DNA of 44,192 bases from Syntrophobacterales bacterium (GCA_019429105.1 JAHYJE010000029.1:1-44192); one strand, 5' to 3'; positions 1 through 8,378 are shown, counted from the first letter of the stretch. Numbers and translations are program-made. Notes: generated by a model not told the origin, from the letters alone.

Positions 1-268
1 CGCCGCCGATCTGATCAACCTTCAGCAAAACCGTATCATCATCGCAATCAATCCTTACCTCCCGGACAATCTGAAAATTGCCGGATGTCTCGCCTTTCAG
101 CCAAAGGCTTTGGCGGGAACGGCTCCAGTAATGGGCCTTGCCGGTTTCCAGGGTTTTTTGCCACGCTTCACGGTTCATGTATGCAACCATCAGCACGTCG
201 CCCGTCTCATAATCCTGCACGACAGCGGGCACAAGCCCTTTCCCTTTTTCAAAATCTGGCTCAGTCAT
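1..268 (-). CDS. hisI: phosphoribosyl-AMP cyclohydrolase HisI, 3' part cut by window edge
   Basis: Translating the minus strand from an ATG at 268 gives 89 codons that run off the window start. The protein hydrolyses the purine ring of phosphoribosyl-AMP in the third step of histidine synthesis, in the cytoplasm. Visible family motifs are [20 protein letters not shown] near residue 12, [19 protein letters not shown] near residue 48 and [18 protein letters not shown] near residue 72. The last of these carries the first zinc-type cysteine and the Mg-binding aspartates. The downstream cysteines lie outside the window. A purine-rich GGGGGAAGG abuts the ATG, which is close for a ribosome site. The HisI identity is clear from motif order and spacing. 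No other his gene is visible. Confidence 0.9.
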   Translation of the reverse strand, partial: MTEPDFEKGKGLVPAVVQDYETGDVLMVAYMNREAWQKTLETGKAHYWSRSRQSLWLKGETSGNFQIVREVRIDCDDDTVLLKVDQIGG

Positions 269-384
269 CCTTCCCCCATCTCAAAGTAATATTTCCTCTG
301 TCATTTCCATCCCGGCAAAAAAACAGTCGGCCTTTATAGTCCCTTGAATTCGCTGCGGCAAGAGTTTTTTTGAACACCCATCGC

Positions 385-2382
385 TTAGTAAAAATTTTTG
401 CCGTAGAGCTGCTTGCTTAATCCGCTCAGGTCGGCCCATTTCATTGGTCCGCCCTTATCGGCTGGAAAACCTATCCCCCAGATCATCCCTACATCGATCA
501 TCCGAACGTCATCCACTATCCGGCGTTCGAGCAGATCACTGCCGACTTGAACCATGGCTTTTAGAATGCCTTTCTGGATTTCCTCTTCGCTCCTCTTTCG
601 AGATGGACGTTTTGCAATCAACGGCAACACTTCCGGATCGACGCTGCCATCCTTTAAAAAGAAACCCTTTCCCGATTTTTTGAGACCAAGCCTTCCCGCT
701 TCCACGACACTTTTAAGAGTCTCCTGCTCAACCCCCATCCCGACAAATACCTTATAGGGGATGTCTATTCCCACTTCATCGGTAAGCCGGATCGGCCCCA
801 CCGGCATTCCAAAGCGGGTCATCGCCGTATCTATCTTCTCGATCGCGTTCCCCTCCTCGAGATACTGAAGCGCATTGGTGAGGTTGGGAAAGAGCATCGC
901 ATTGACGACAAACCCGGCGTTGTCGCGGCAGACAAGCGGCCGCTTTCTGATCATGCCGACAAAATTAAGCAGGTTGTCAATCGTCTCCCGGCTGCTATTG
1001 TCGCCTTGAATTACCTCTACCAACTGCATCATCCAGACCGGGGAAAAGAAATGGAGACCGGCAAAGCGTTCATTATGGCGGACAAAAGGCGACATGGAGT
1101 TGATCGGGATGGAAGAGGTATTGCTGGCGATAAGGCAGTCCTCACGAACCACTTCGCAAAGTTCTTCAAAAACCTGCTTTTTTACCGCGATCGCTTCGAA
1201 AACGGCCTCAACGACAATATCCACATCCTTGAAGGCGGGGACGTACTCCGAGACGGTTGTCAGACGGGACATTACTTCATCGACAGGGGCTTTGAGCCTT
1301 TTCTTCTCGGCCATCCCTGCGAGCTCCTTTCTGACGAAGGCCCTTCCCGGCTCCAGAGCCTCCGGGATGTCCTTTACCAGAACGGGAAGTTCTGTATTGC
1401 GGAGAATCTCGATGACGATTCCCCTTCCCATGGTTCCGAATCCAAGAACCGCGGCGCTCCTCAACTGCTTCGGAACAAAACCCTTAGTCATCATCGCCAT
1501 GGGTTTATCCGTCATTCCCTTCAGAAAAAAGGTATTGATGCTGCCTTTGGCCTCCTTCGATAAAACAACCTCGACAAAATTTTTGCGTTCGATCTCCAGA
1601 CCCTGTTCCAGCGGAACCTTTAACCCTTCGTGCATGGACTTCAGCGCCAGCATTGGGGCGGGAAGCTCTCGTCCCCTGGTAACCTTCAGAATGCCTTCTT
1701 TTGCCAACTGGGCTACGGCATCTATCTGGGAGAATCTCTGTTCCGGCCTTTTCAGTTCAGCCTTTCCCGCGATGATCTCCTCAAGAAAAACCCTGGCCGC
1801 CAAAAGCAAATCAGCCTCAGCAGGAATCATCCTGTCAACGATCCCCATCTCATAGGCCTTCGCCGCCGGCAGCATCGTCCCTCTCAGGATAAGCTCCATG
1901 GCCGGGTAGCCGATCAGACGGGGGAGCCGCTGGGTGCCTCCCCCTCCGGGGAAAAGACCGACGTTGATTTCCGGCAAACCAATAATCGTGTTTTTACCCT
2001 CTCTTACGATCCTCGCCTTGCAGGCAAGCGCAAATTCCAGCCCTCCTCCGAGGCAATGACCGTGAATCGCCGCGACTGAGGGAAACTTAAGCGACTCCAA
2101 ACGGGAAAATGAAGCATGAAAAAGCTCGACGGTGCGCCTTGCCTCAGCGGAGTCAGCTATTTCCGATATAAGCTTCAGATTGGCGCCGGCCAGAAAATTA
2201 TCGGGCTTTCCGGAAATGAAGACGATCCCGCGTATGCCCCGGGCGGCTTCCAGTGTGCGCATAATCTCTTCAAAACCGATGAAAGCCTCCTCCGTCCAAG
2301 TATTCATCTTCTCGCCGGCGACATCAAAGACAATCACCCCTATCCCGGAATCATCAATCTCCATATTGAAAACCTTGGCCAT
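385..2382 (-). CDS. FadJ-type enoyl-CoA hydratase / 3-hydroxyacyl-CoA dehydrogenase
   Basis: This bifunctional beta-oxidation enzyme hydrates trans-2-enoyl-CoA and then oxidises the 3-hydroxyacyl-CoA with NAD. Numbered from a GTG at 2391, the N-terminal crotonase domain (about 1-190) has the oxyanion-hole stretch HGHCLGGGLEFALA at 110-123. Glu119 and Glu141 (LPEINVGLFPGGGG) sit where the two catalytic glutamates of FadB lie. The NAD-binding fold begins with VLGFGTMGRG at 315-324, and the helical dehydrogenase C-domain follows (HFFSPVWMMQLVEVI). At about 665 residues it is slightly short for the family. I chose the ATG at 2382 because GGGGGTGG lies five bases upstream of it; the GTG at 2391 would lack spacing. 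The SDR just upstream on the same strand could oxidise related hydroxyacyl-CoAs. Confidence 0.93.
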   Translation of the reverse strand: MAKVFNMEIDDSGIGVIVFDVAGEKMNTWTEEAFIGFEEIMRTLEAARGIRGIVFISGKPDNFLAGANLKLISEIADSAEARRTVELFHASFSRLESLKFPSVAAIHGHCLGGGLEFALACKARIVREGKNTIIGLPEINVGLFPGGGGTQRLPRLIGYPAMELILRGTMLPAAKAYEMGIVDRMIPAEADLLLAARVFLEEIIAGKAELKRPEQRFSQIDAVAQLAKEGILKVTRGRELPAPMLALKSMHEGLKVPLEQGLEIERKNFVEVVLSKEAKGSINTFFLKGMTDKPMAMMTKGFVPKQLRSAAVLGFGTMGRGIVIEILRNTELPVLVKDIPEALEPGRAFVRKELAGMAEKKRLKAPVDEVMSRLTTVSEYVPAFKDVDIVVEAVFEAIAVKKQVFEELCEVVREDCLIASNTSSIPINSMSPFVRHNERFAGLHFFSPVWMMQLVEVIQGDNSSRETIDNLLNFVGMIRKRPLVCRDNAGFVVNAMLFPNLTNALQYLEEGNAIEKIDTAMTRFGMPVGPIRLTDEVGIDIPYKVFVGMGVEQETLKSVVEAGRLGLKKSGKGFFLKDGSVDPEVLPLIAKRPSRKRSEEEIQKGILKAMVQVGSDLLERRIVDDVRMIDVGMIWGIGFPADKGGPMKWADLSGLSKQLYGKNFY

Positions 2383-2457
2383 ATTGTCCACCCCCGTTGA
2401 GTAAATTGTAACTGATAACTATGCGAAACTAAACGATACTGCCTGCCTGCGTGTGCT

Positions 2458-3225
2458 TTATCTGGCCGTCATCCTTAGCGCCCCATCAAGGCGGATGCAT
2501 TCCCCGTTTAACAAGGAGTTTTCCAATATGTGGCGCACAAGTGCCGCAAACTCCGCGGGTCTGCCCAGGCGTTTCGGAAACGGGACCGTCCCGGCCAGTT
2601 CCACCCTCACGCTCTCCGGCAGGCCGGCCATCATCGGGGTATCGATCAAACCAGGCGCAATCGCCATTACGCGGATGCCGTAATCGGCGCACTCCCTTGC
2701 CACGGGAAGCGTCATCCCCACCACACCGGCCTTGGAGGCGCCATAAGCAGCCTGGCCGATCTGGCCTTCAAAAGCAGCGACAGAAGCGGTATTGACGACT
2801 ACCCCTCTTTCCCCCTCCCCATTAGGTTCGTTTTTTGCCATCTGCTCGATCGCCAGCCTTGTAATGTTGAAGGTGCCGATCAGATTGATCCGGACAACCC
2901 TGGTGAAAAAGTCAAGCGACAGGACGCCTTTTCTCGATAAGATTTTCCCCGGATCGCCAACCCCGGCGCAATTGATTGCGACATTGATAGTCCCGAAGGC
3001 CGCGACCGTTTTCTCGATCGCCGCCCGGGCGCTCTCGTCGCTTGTCACATCGGTATGAGCAAAGATAACATTAGGCCCCAGTTCCGCGGCGATTTTTTCA
3101 CCCCGTTCGGCAACGACATCAAAGATTGCAACTCTTGCCCCCTCTGCGGCAAGCATCCTGACGCACGTCTCTCCCATCCCTGAAGCCCCCCCGGTAACAA
3201 CGGCAATCAAATCCTTAATCTGCAT
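2458..3225 (-). CDS. short-chain 3-hydroxyacyl-CoA dehydrogenase (SDR)
   Basis: This 255-residue classical SDR resembles the type 2 (HSD17B10-like) 3-hydroxyacyl-CoA dehydrogenases. The cofactor motif TGGASGMG lies at 11-18, with an Asp at the end of beta-2 (IFDVV), which favours NAD. NCAG follows near residue 85, the structural Asn in RINLIGTFN, a Ser in NTASVAAFEG, and the YGASK active-site pair. The start has a strong GGGAGGAT ribosome site eight bases upstream. It lies upstream of the FadJ-type gene on the same strand with a 75-bp gap, so the two are probably cotranscribed for acyl-CoA oxidation. The exact substrate, straight-chain or branched, cannot be read from the sequence. Confidence 0.85.
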   Translation of the reverse strand: MQIKDLIAVVTGGASGMGETCVRMLAAEGARVAIFDVVAERGEKIAAELGPNVIFAHTDVTSDESARAAIEKTVAAFGTINVAINCAGVGDPGKILSRKGVLSLDFFTRVVRINLIGTFNITRLAIEQMAKNEPNGEGERGVVVNTASVAAFEGQIGQAAYGASKAGVVGMTLPVARECADYGIRVMAIAPGLIDTPMMAGLPESVRVELAGTVPFPKRLGRPAEFAALVRHILENSLLNGECIRLDGALRMTAR

Positions 3226-3339
3226 TAAATTTATCCTCCCGAGAAAAATTTTATGGAAATAATCTGTCTAGAAAATAAGGCTATCCGGAAAAGAAGTCAA
3301 CGTAAAAATAGACTCTTCAACACGCCTGCTGCCGATGGA

Positions 3340-4473
3340 TTATTTGGGTAACAAATCTATGACCATGATCTCAGGCGGCGCCAACAGACGAATGGGCGGC
3401 CCCCAGACCCCGGCGCCTCGGCTGACATGCAGCAACGATTCCTGCGAAAGCCGGTAATTGCCGGCATGGTATGGAAAAACCATGTTGGTAATTATGCTGA
3501 AGGGAAATATCTGCCCCTTGTGGGTGTGTCCTGAAAGTTGCAGTTCGAACAAACCGATCGCTTTTTTTTCAACATCTGGTCGGTGTTTGAGAAGAATCTT
3601 GAAATGGTTGCCCTCTGTACGGGAAAGGAGTTCCCGATCATCAACGATAACCTTTGTTGCCCTGACGCCTCCGGGGTCACCAACGCCGATCAGAGCAACC
3701 ACCCCGGCGATCGTTGCCGTCCGGTTGCGTAAAAAAACAAACCCGGCCTTTTCCATGAATTCGCTTGCCCGCTCAATGCCCAGGTAAAACTCATGGTTTC
3801 CCGCAACGGCGAACTTTCCCCATTTTGGCTTGATTTCGCTGAACTGACTCGCAGCCTCACCAATATATGCGCCTCGGCCGTCAACAAGATCGCCCGTAGA
3901 AACAACTAAATCCGGGGCTGCCTCCCGGATGGCGCGAATGATGCCGGAAACATTTCGAGCTTGTACCGCCCCGCCGATATGCACGTCGGAAATCTGCAAT
4001 ATTCGCATTTTGCCTATTTCCTTCGGTATCTTCTCGGAATGGATGGTCAGAAACTCGGTGCGGAGATTGCCGGCCTCGAATGACCCATAAACTGCCAGAA
4101 GCACTGCAACCACCGCAGGAATCATAAAACGCATCCCGACCGTGGGGATAAAGGCATTTATATTGCCATTGAATCTGCTCACAACTGCCAGCGCAACAAA
4201 ATTATACAGTTCAACAAAGAGCGAAACAAAGAGAAATAAAAGCAGAAAGGCCATCCAGTAGTAGCCTATTAACGCAAAAAAACGGACGAGCAAATCGCTG
4301 ACCCTTCCCTCCACGGCGCGAATAATCAGCGGGGCCAGAAAACCCGCCGCCAGAAGGAACAAAAGGATGACGAAACCGCCCCCTCCCATACGAATTGCCG
4401 CGTTAATCCTGAGAAAAAAAAGGAGGTGAAACCCTCCATAGATAAGCAGAAAAAATAGCAGAAAAAGCTTCAA
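3340..4473 (-). CDS. membrane-anchored calcineurin-like metallophosphoesterase (YkuE/YaeI type)
   Basis: The 377-residue protein has a hydrophobic N-terminal third with about four membrane helices (to roughly residue 130). A soluble metallophosphoesterase domain follows. All five metal-binding blocks are present in order: ISDVHIGG, STGDLVDG, VAGNHEFY, the later KHRPD region and SGHTHKGQIFP. The family hydrolyses phosphoesters with a dinuclear metal centre. Relatives such as YkuE act at the cell envelope, but the substrate here is unknown. The start is a TTG, because no in-frame ATG precedes the first hydrophobic helix. GGGGACG lies upstream. It appears to be a single-gene unit, separated by 114 bp from the SDR gene and divergent from larE. 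Confidence 0.85.
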   Translation of the reverse strand: MKLFLLFFLLIYGGFHLLFFLRINAAIRMGGGGFVILLFLLAAGFLAPLIIRAVEGRVSDLLVRFFALIGYYWMAFLLLFLFVSLFVELYNFVALAVVSRFNGNINAFIPTVGMRFMIPAVVAVLLAVYGSFEAGNLRTEFLTIHSEKIPKEIGKMRILQISDVHIGGAVQARNVSGIIRAIREAAPDLVVSTGDLVDGRGAYIGEAASQFSEIKPKWGKFAVAGNHEFYLGIERASEFMEKAGFVFLRNRTATIAGVVALIGVGDPGGVRATKVIVDDRELLSRTEGNHFKILLKHRPDVEKKAIGLFELQLSGHTHKGQIFPFSIITNMVFPYHAGNYRLSQESLLHVSRGAGVWGPPIRLLAPPEIMVIDLLPK

Positions 4474-4658
4474 GGCGCGTCCCCATCAAATTATTCCAGC
4501 CTGATTGACGCTCAGGCAACTGTTAAAATTCCCCGAATAAAAACAATAAACTTGAATTCTGGCTGGAAGCCTTATCATTTTTTGTTTGCAGAAACATCAT
4601 TAAAAAGCTATTTGACCCAAAACCGTTTTGTCAAAATGATGCATGGAGATTTTTAAAG

Positions 4659-5474
4659 ATGCGGAATATTAAAGAAAAGCACAGGAAACTGCGCTCTTTG
4701 CTGAAAAATACGGGAGGCTTGGTGGTCGCCTATTCCGGCGGCTGCGACAGCGCCCTGCTGGCTTATGTTGCCAAGGAGACATTGGGAAGCAGCTCTCTTT
4801 GCGTGCTTCTTTCCTCTGAGTCATATCCGCAAAGCGAAACGGATCAGGCATTGAATACCGCCGCCGCCCTGGGGTTGTCTGTAATAACCATAACGGAAAG
4901 CATCGTCGCCGACCGTGATTTTACAGCCAACACGATCGAGCGCTGCTATTTTTGCAAGAAAAGACTGTTCGCAAGATTGCTGGAGATCGGGCGTCAGCAC
5001 TCTCTTTACTTTGTCGCCGATGGGTCAAACCGGGATGACTCCGACGACTACCGTCCGGGCAAACGCGCCTCGGAGGAACTGGGCGTTATAAGCCCCCTGC
5101 GGGAGGCAGGGTTTACAAAAGACGATGTGCGGAAACTTTCCCGTCAATTGAACCTGCCGACCTGGGACAAACCGTCTTTGGCCTGCCTCGCCTCGCGAAT
5201 TCCTTATGGGACTAAAATCGACTCCGCCATTCTTCAGCGTATCGGTAAGGCTGAGCAACTTCTCAAGGAGAGGGGCTTTAATCAGGTGCGGGTTCGACAC
5301 CATGGAGATATCGCCCGCATTGAGGTGGAAACACACGAAATAAAGCGCCTTGCTGCAGATGAAAATAGATTGGATGTTGAGCGGGAATTCAAAAAATTGG
5401 GATACCTGTATGTCACGCTGGACTTGAACGGTTACAAAACGGGAAGCATGAATGCGGCTCTGAAAAGTTTATAG
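4659..5474 (+). CDS. larE: LarE-type ATP-dependent sulfur transferase
   Basis: LarE adenylates the pyridinium dicarboxylate precursor of the nickel-pincer nucleotide cofactor of lactate racemase and inserts sulfur. The PP-loop AYSGGCDSALLAY is at 24-36. Cys176 in KPSLACLASRIPYG sits at the position of the sacrificial cysteine of Lactobacillus LarE. CYFC at 96-99 adds two further cysteines. Three-cysteine LarE proteins are thought to use an iron-sulfur cluster and act catalytically, so this version may belong to that class (inference). At 271 residues its length is normal. GGAG lies 10 bases before the ATG. No larA, larB or larC is visible nearby, so its partner enzymes must lie elsewhere or the target differs. 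Confidence 0.88.
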   Translation: MRNIKEKHRKLRSLLKNTGGLVVAYSGGCDSALLAYVAKETLGSSSLCVLLSSESYPQSETDQALNTAAALGLSVITITESIVADRDFTANTIERCYFCKKRLFARLLEIGRQHSLYFVADGSNRDDSDDYRPGKRASEELGVISPLREAGFTKDDVRKLSRQLNLPTWDKPSLACLASRIPYGTKIDSAILQRIGKAEQLLKERGFNQVRVRHHGDIARIEVETHEIKRLAADENRLDVEREFKKLGYLYVTLDLNGYKTGSMNAALKSL

Positions 5475-5494
5475 GCGAAATAAAATGTGCTGAC

Positions 5495-5677
5495 TTCCGA
5501 GGCAATTGCAAAACTCCCCATTCTTGTCATTCCCGCAACGATTCTGAGCGGGAAAACGAAGTTTAATGTTCATAATCTGGTTCTAACTGCTTGAAAAAAC
5601 CATATTCCCGATAGAGACATTATGGACATTAAGCTGCGCTTTCGGGAATGACAAATGGTTTTGCAATTGGCTCTTCC
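5495..5677 (+). mobile_element. MITE copy 1 (subfamily A) with 4-bp target duplication TTCC
   Basis: The element proper is 5499-5673 (175 bp). It starts GAGGCAATTGCAAAAC and ends GTTTTGCAATTGGCTC, an inverted repeat with one mismatch. Inside, TGTCATTCCCG near the left end is answered by CGGGAATGACA near the right end, so most of the element can fold back on itself. TTCC is present on both sides (5495-5498 and 5674-5677). There is no coding capacity. It lies between larE and the MetE-like gene. Copy 4 is nearly identical. Confidence 0.88.
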
Positions 5678-5733
5678 TCATTCGAATAGAGATAAATAAC
5701 GGAAAGCCCGATCAGGGAAAGGAATATGATCTT

Positions 5734-6786
5734 ATGACACATATCTTCAACTGCATGGCAACGGCAATTGGCAGCATGCCCAATCGGGACGCCGACAGCG
5801 CCGTGGAAATGACGCTCCGCTATCTTCCCACGGCGCCGGCATGGCCCCAGCTCCCCCAGAGGGATTACCGGGAAAGAATGGATGTACAGTACTGCGAGTC
5901 GCTGCCGGGACTTGTTCTCGAAGAAGATACGCAGAAGGTTTCCTTCAACACAGCCGGCGACCTTACCGACGATCTTGAAAAATTCTTCACGCGGTTTCTG
6001 GAGAAAGACTACGAGTACTTCCGGATATCCGAGTCTTACGCCCTCGGCTTCCATGCCTTCCTGAAGGCGCTGAATACAGGCGCTGCCTCAAATGCCGCGT
6101 ATCTGAAAGGACAGATAACCGGCCCTCTCACCGCGGGAACTTCACTGAAAGATGAGAACGGCATCGACATCATTCACAATGAAACGCTTTTCGACGTCCT
6201 GGTAAAGGGGCTGACGATGAAGGCCCTCTGGCAAATCGAAAAACTAAAACCGTTTGGAAAACCGGTCATTATTTTTATGGATGAGCCCTCCATGGAATCT
6301 CTCGGCTCAGCCTTCTCGGCTGTCTCCTCTGATCTTGTCGCGGAGAAAATCAACGAAATAGCCGACGCCATTCATGAAGCGGGAGGCCTTGCCGGGATAC
6401 ACTGTTGCGGAAATGCGGACTGGTCCATGATATTCAACGCGCGAATCGACATCGTCAACTTCGACGCTTATGAATACATGGAAAAGGTCATGCTTTATCC
6501 AGCCGATATCAAGAAATTTATCGAAAGCGGCGGGGCGCTTGCCTGGGGAATTGTTCCCACCGGTTCATACACAGGTTCGGAAACGCCGGCGCTGCTTCTT
6601 TCCAAACTCGATGCCGGAATAGACTATCTTGAAAAGAGGGGCATCCCTCGTGAAATCCTTCTTTGCCAGAGTCTGCTCACCCCCGCGTGTGGAATGGGCA
6701 GCCTCAACCCTGAAAAGGCCGAAGCAATCCTGAAACTCCTAAAGCAGGTAGCGGAAAGGATGCAGCTTAAAATCACCGCACGTTAA
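5734..6786 (+). CDS. MetE-like (UROD/cobalamin-independent methionine synthase fold) methyltransferase
   Basis: The 350-residue protein has the C-terminal catalytic barrel of MetE without the N-terminal half found in the usual 750-residue enzyme. The zinc-ligand signature is visible as GIHCCGNADW (His and Cys, near residue 223) and LLTPACGMGSL (third Cys, near residue 315). FMDEPSM near residue 185 is also typical. Known short core-MetE proteins transfer methyl groups from a corrinoid protein rather than methyl-folate to homocysteine. Whether this one does so or handles another thiol is inference. It starts at an ATG preceded by AAAGGAA and ends 14 bp before the tRNA gene on the other strand. 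MITE copy 1 lies just upstream, so its promoter must be inside or beyond that element. Confidence 0.75.
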   Translation: MTHIFNCMATAIGSMPNRDADSAVEMTLRYLPTAPAWPQLPQRDYRERMDVQYCESLPGLVLEEDTQKVSFNTAGDLTDDLEKFFTRFLEKDYEYFRISESYALGFHAFLKALNTGAASNAAYLKGQITGPLTAGTSLKDENGIDIIHNETLFDVLVKGLTMKALWQIEKLKPFGKPVIIFMDEPSMESLGSAFSAVSSDLVAEKINEIADAIHEAGGLAGIHCCGNADWSMIFNARIDIVNFDAYEYMEKVMLYPADIKKFIESGGALAWGIVPTGSYTGSETPALLLSKLDAGIDYLEKRGIPREILLCQSLLTPACGMGSLNPEKAEAILKLLKQVAERMQLKITAR

Positions 6787-6800
6787 GCGAACAACGCCAC

Positions 6801-6876
6801 TGGAGCCGATGAGCGGGATCGAACCGCTGACCTGCTGATTACGAATCAGCTGCTCTACCGTCTGAGCTACATCGGC
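6801..6876 (-). tRNA. tRNA-Thr (anticodon CGT), CCA encoded
   Basis: Read on the minus strand, the 76 bases fold into a complete cloverleaf. The acceptor is GCCGATG paired with CATCGGC, the D arm GCTC/GAGC, and the anticodon arm GCTGA/TCAGC with loop TTCGTAA. The T arm is AGCGG/CCGCT with loop TTCGATC. The discriminator T is followed by a genomically encoded CCA (6801-6803). Anticodon CGT reads ACG (threonine). It is an isolated tRNA gene, convergent with the MetE-like gene. Confidence 0.97.
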
Positions 6877-7043
6877 TTTTTAAACAAGAAAGTTTATACC
6901 CTGCAACGGCAGAAGTATCTATACGAAGTGACACCTCTTGTCAATCAAAATCCACCGCCTAATGTTGCTTATTCGCCTTTTCTTTCCTTCAGAAACCACC
7001 TGCTACAGCGGGTGCTCGCCGGGGACTGCGCAGAAGAATTTAC

Positions 7044-7225
7044 TCTTGAGGCAATTGCAAAACTCTCACATTCTGTCATTCCCGCAATGATTTTAAGCGG
7101 GAAAACGAAGTTTAATGTTCATAATCTGGTTCTAACTGCTTGAAAAACCGTATTCCCGATAGAAGCATTGTGTACATTAAGCTCCGCTTTCGGGAATGAC
7201 AAATAGTTTTGCAATTGCCTCTCTT
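7044..7225 (+). mobile_element. MITE copy 2 (subfamily B) with 4-bp target duplication TCTT
   Basis: The element proper is 7048-7221 (174 bp). Its two ends, GAGGCAATTGC and GCAATTGCCTC, are perfect inverted repeats in this copy. It shares subfamily-specific bases with copies 3 and 5, such as TCTCACATTCTGTC at the left and GATAGAAGCATTG in the right half. TCTT flanks both ends (7044-7047 and 7222-7225). It sits 25 bp upstream of a strong promoter. No coding sequence is visible in 6877-7043. Confidence 0.88.
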
Positions 7226-7245
7226 GATATAATTCAAAATTCCTA

Positions 7246-7274
7246 TTGACATACAAAAGTCGTCCCCCTATACT
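7246..7274 (+). promoter_or_regulatory. strong sigma70-type promoter for the MoaD-like gene
   Basis: A perfect -35 box TTGACA at 7246-7251 is followed, after exactly 17 bases, by the -10 box TATACT at 7269-7274. The predicted start near 7281 gives a leader of about 70 bases before the MoaD-like TTG start. It lies just downstream of MITE copy 2 but outside it. Confidence 0.75.
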
Positions 7275-7349
7275 CTCGCCACACAAACGAAGCTCTTATC
7301 AATTAGCGCGGCAGGCAACACGACCGGTTTTGAGGGAGGTAGATCAGCA

Positions 7350-7634
7350 TTGAGCATAACGTTGAAACTGCCGCTAAGTTTCGCCGTCATTACGAGGGGT
7401 AAATTCTCGTTCGAGGCAGTCGGAGAGACTGACGAAGATTGTCTCAATAATCTTACAGCCCTTCTTCCCGGAATCAAGGAAGAGCTGTTCTACCCGGTTC
7501 GAGAGGGTTCGTCTGCGTTGCGTGGGAATCTGCGCCCGAATGTCAGCATAATGTTGAATGGCGCCGATGGGAGGAGTCTGAAAAGAAAGGTTCAGGAGGG
7601 CGATGTCCTCGAAATTAAGTTTGGCGCTAACTGA
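7350..7634 (+). CDS. MoaD/ThiS-like beta-grasp protein lacking the terminal Gly-Gly
   Basis: This 94-residue protein has the ubiquitin-like pattern of MoaD/ThiS sulfur carriers: an N-terminal beta hairpin (SITLKLPLSF..), an amphipathic segment and a final strand EGDVLEIKFGAN. Carriers of this family must end in Gly-Gly to be adenylated and thiolated. This one ends Gly-Ala-Asn, followed by two stops in a row. The same frame then continues with five glycine codons (7638-7652). It may be a non-conjugating relative or a carrier that lost its tail. The start is a TTG with GGGAGG about ten bases upstream; no better start exists. Function is uncertain. A role in molybdopterin or tungstopterin synthesis would be speculative. 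Confidence 0.6.
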   Translation: MSITLKLPLSFAVITRGKFSFEAVGETDEDCLNNLTALLPGIKEELFYPVREGSSALRGNLRPNVSIMLNGADGRSLKRKVQEGDVLEIKFGAN

Positions 7635-7806
7635 TGAGGCGGAGGTGGTGGCTATGTAAGCCATCACAAAGCGAACCGGTGCGGATCATTTTTTCGTATT
7701 AATTTGCAAATGTCCCCTGACAAACCAGCGACTCCCGCTTGTCCGGAAATCAAGATAAAACGCGACGGCCAGTTACAGAATATATGATCACTCGGAGAAA
7801 AGAACC

Positions 7807-8052
7807 ATGACGATAAGAATGTTTACGCTGAGCACTTGCGGCCACTGCCGGGCCGCAAAAAGATTCATGGAGGACAATGCCATTGACTTTCAGTTTATCG
7901 ATGTTGATTTGCTGACCGGCGAGCAAAGAAAAAATACGATCGAAGAATTGACCGGTTATAATCCGGCGCGCAGTTTCCCAACTATATTGCTTGGAGACAG
8001 CATCATCGTCGGTTTCAATGAAAGCAAATTGAGAGAGGCATTGGGGATATGA
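7807..8052 (+). CDS. glutaredoxin-like protein
   Basis: This 81-residue thioredoxin-fold protein has active site Cys11-Gly-His-Cys14 and the cis-proline in RSFPTILLGD, followed by the glycine-rich end GFNESKLREALG. Length matches small glutaredoxin/NrdH-type proteins. The stop overlaps the start of the next gene by four bases (ATGA), so it is translationally coupled to the ferredoxin-thioredoxin reductase subunit. This suggests that ferredoxin, rather than glutathione or NADPH, supplies its electrons. CGGAG precedes the ATG by ten bases. It is cytoplasmic, and the target disulfides are unknown. The 172 bases before it hold a GC-rich imperfect hairpin (about 7647-7672) but no recognised gene. 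Confidence 0.87.
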   Translation: MTIRMFTLSTCGHCRAAKRFMEDNAIDFQFIDVDLLTGEQRKNTIEELTGYNPARSFPTILLGDSIIVGFNESKLREALGI

Positions 8053-8378
8053 ACGCGGAACAACTTTACGAATTGCTCAAGAAGTCACAGGAACCCAAGG
8101 GTTATTTTTTAAATGCCGATAAAAAAATGGCATTGGAGCTGATCAGCGGGTTGATCGTCAACCGGGAGCGATACGGCTATGCTTCCTGTCCCTGTCGCCT
8201 GGCATCAGGAAATCGCGAGTGGGATCAGGATATTATCTGCCCATGTGTTTACAGGGAAAAGGACGTTCGGCAATACGGGCAGTGTTACTGCGCCCTTTAT
8301 CTGGCCTCCCCGTCACAAAAAGATTCGGGAGACATCGTCGTCCCGGAAAGAAGACCCCCTGAAAAAACACCTTACTGA
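8049..8378 (+). CDS. ferredoxin-thioredoxin reductase catalytic subunit
   Basis: This 109-residue protein carries the [4Fe-4S]/disulfide cysteine signature CPC (47-49), CPC (64-66) and CYC (79-81). The plant enzyme has CHC in the last motif; Tyr in place of His is common in anaerobes. The subunit passes single electrons from reduced ferredoxin to a disulfide in a thioredoxin-like partner. No variable subunit is present, as is usual outside cyanobacteria. Its ATG lies inside the end of the glutaredoxin-like gene, which makes that protein the obvious partner. A gamma-glutamyltransferase starts four bases after its stop, so all three genes may be cotranscribed. Confidence 0.9.
   Translation: MNAEQLYELLKKSQEPKGYFLNADKKMALELISGLIVNRERYGYASCPCRLASGNREWDQDIICPCVYREKDVRQYGQCYCALYLASPSQKDSGDIVVPERRPPEKTPY

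Noticed and set aside
85-339. 84-codon plus-strand open frame at the window start
   Set aside because: It lies opposite hisI, whose motifs are unmistakable on the minus strand.
6928-7143. Small open frame ending in residues FNVHNLVLTA, also seen at 25535-25777
   Set aside because: The shared C-terminus is just a reading of the MITE, so these are not genes.
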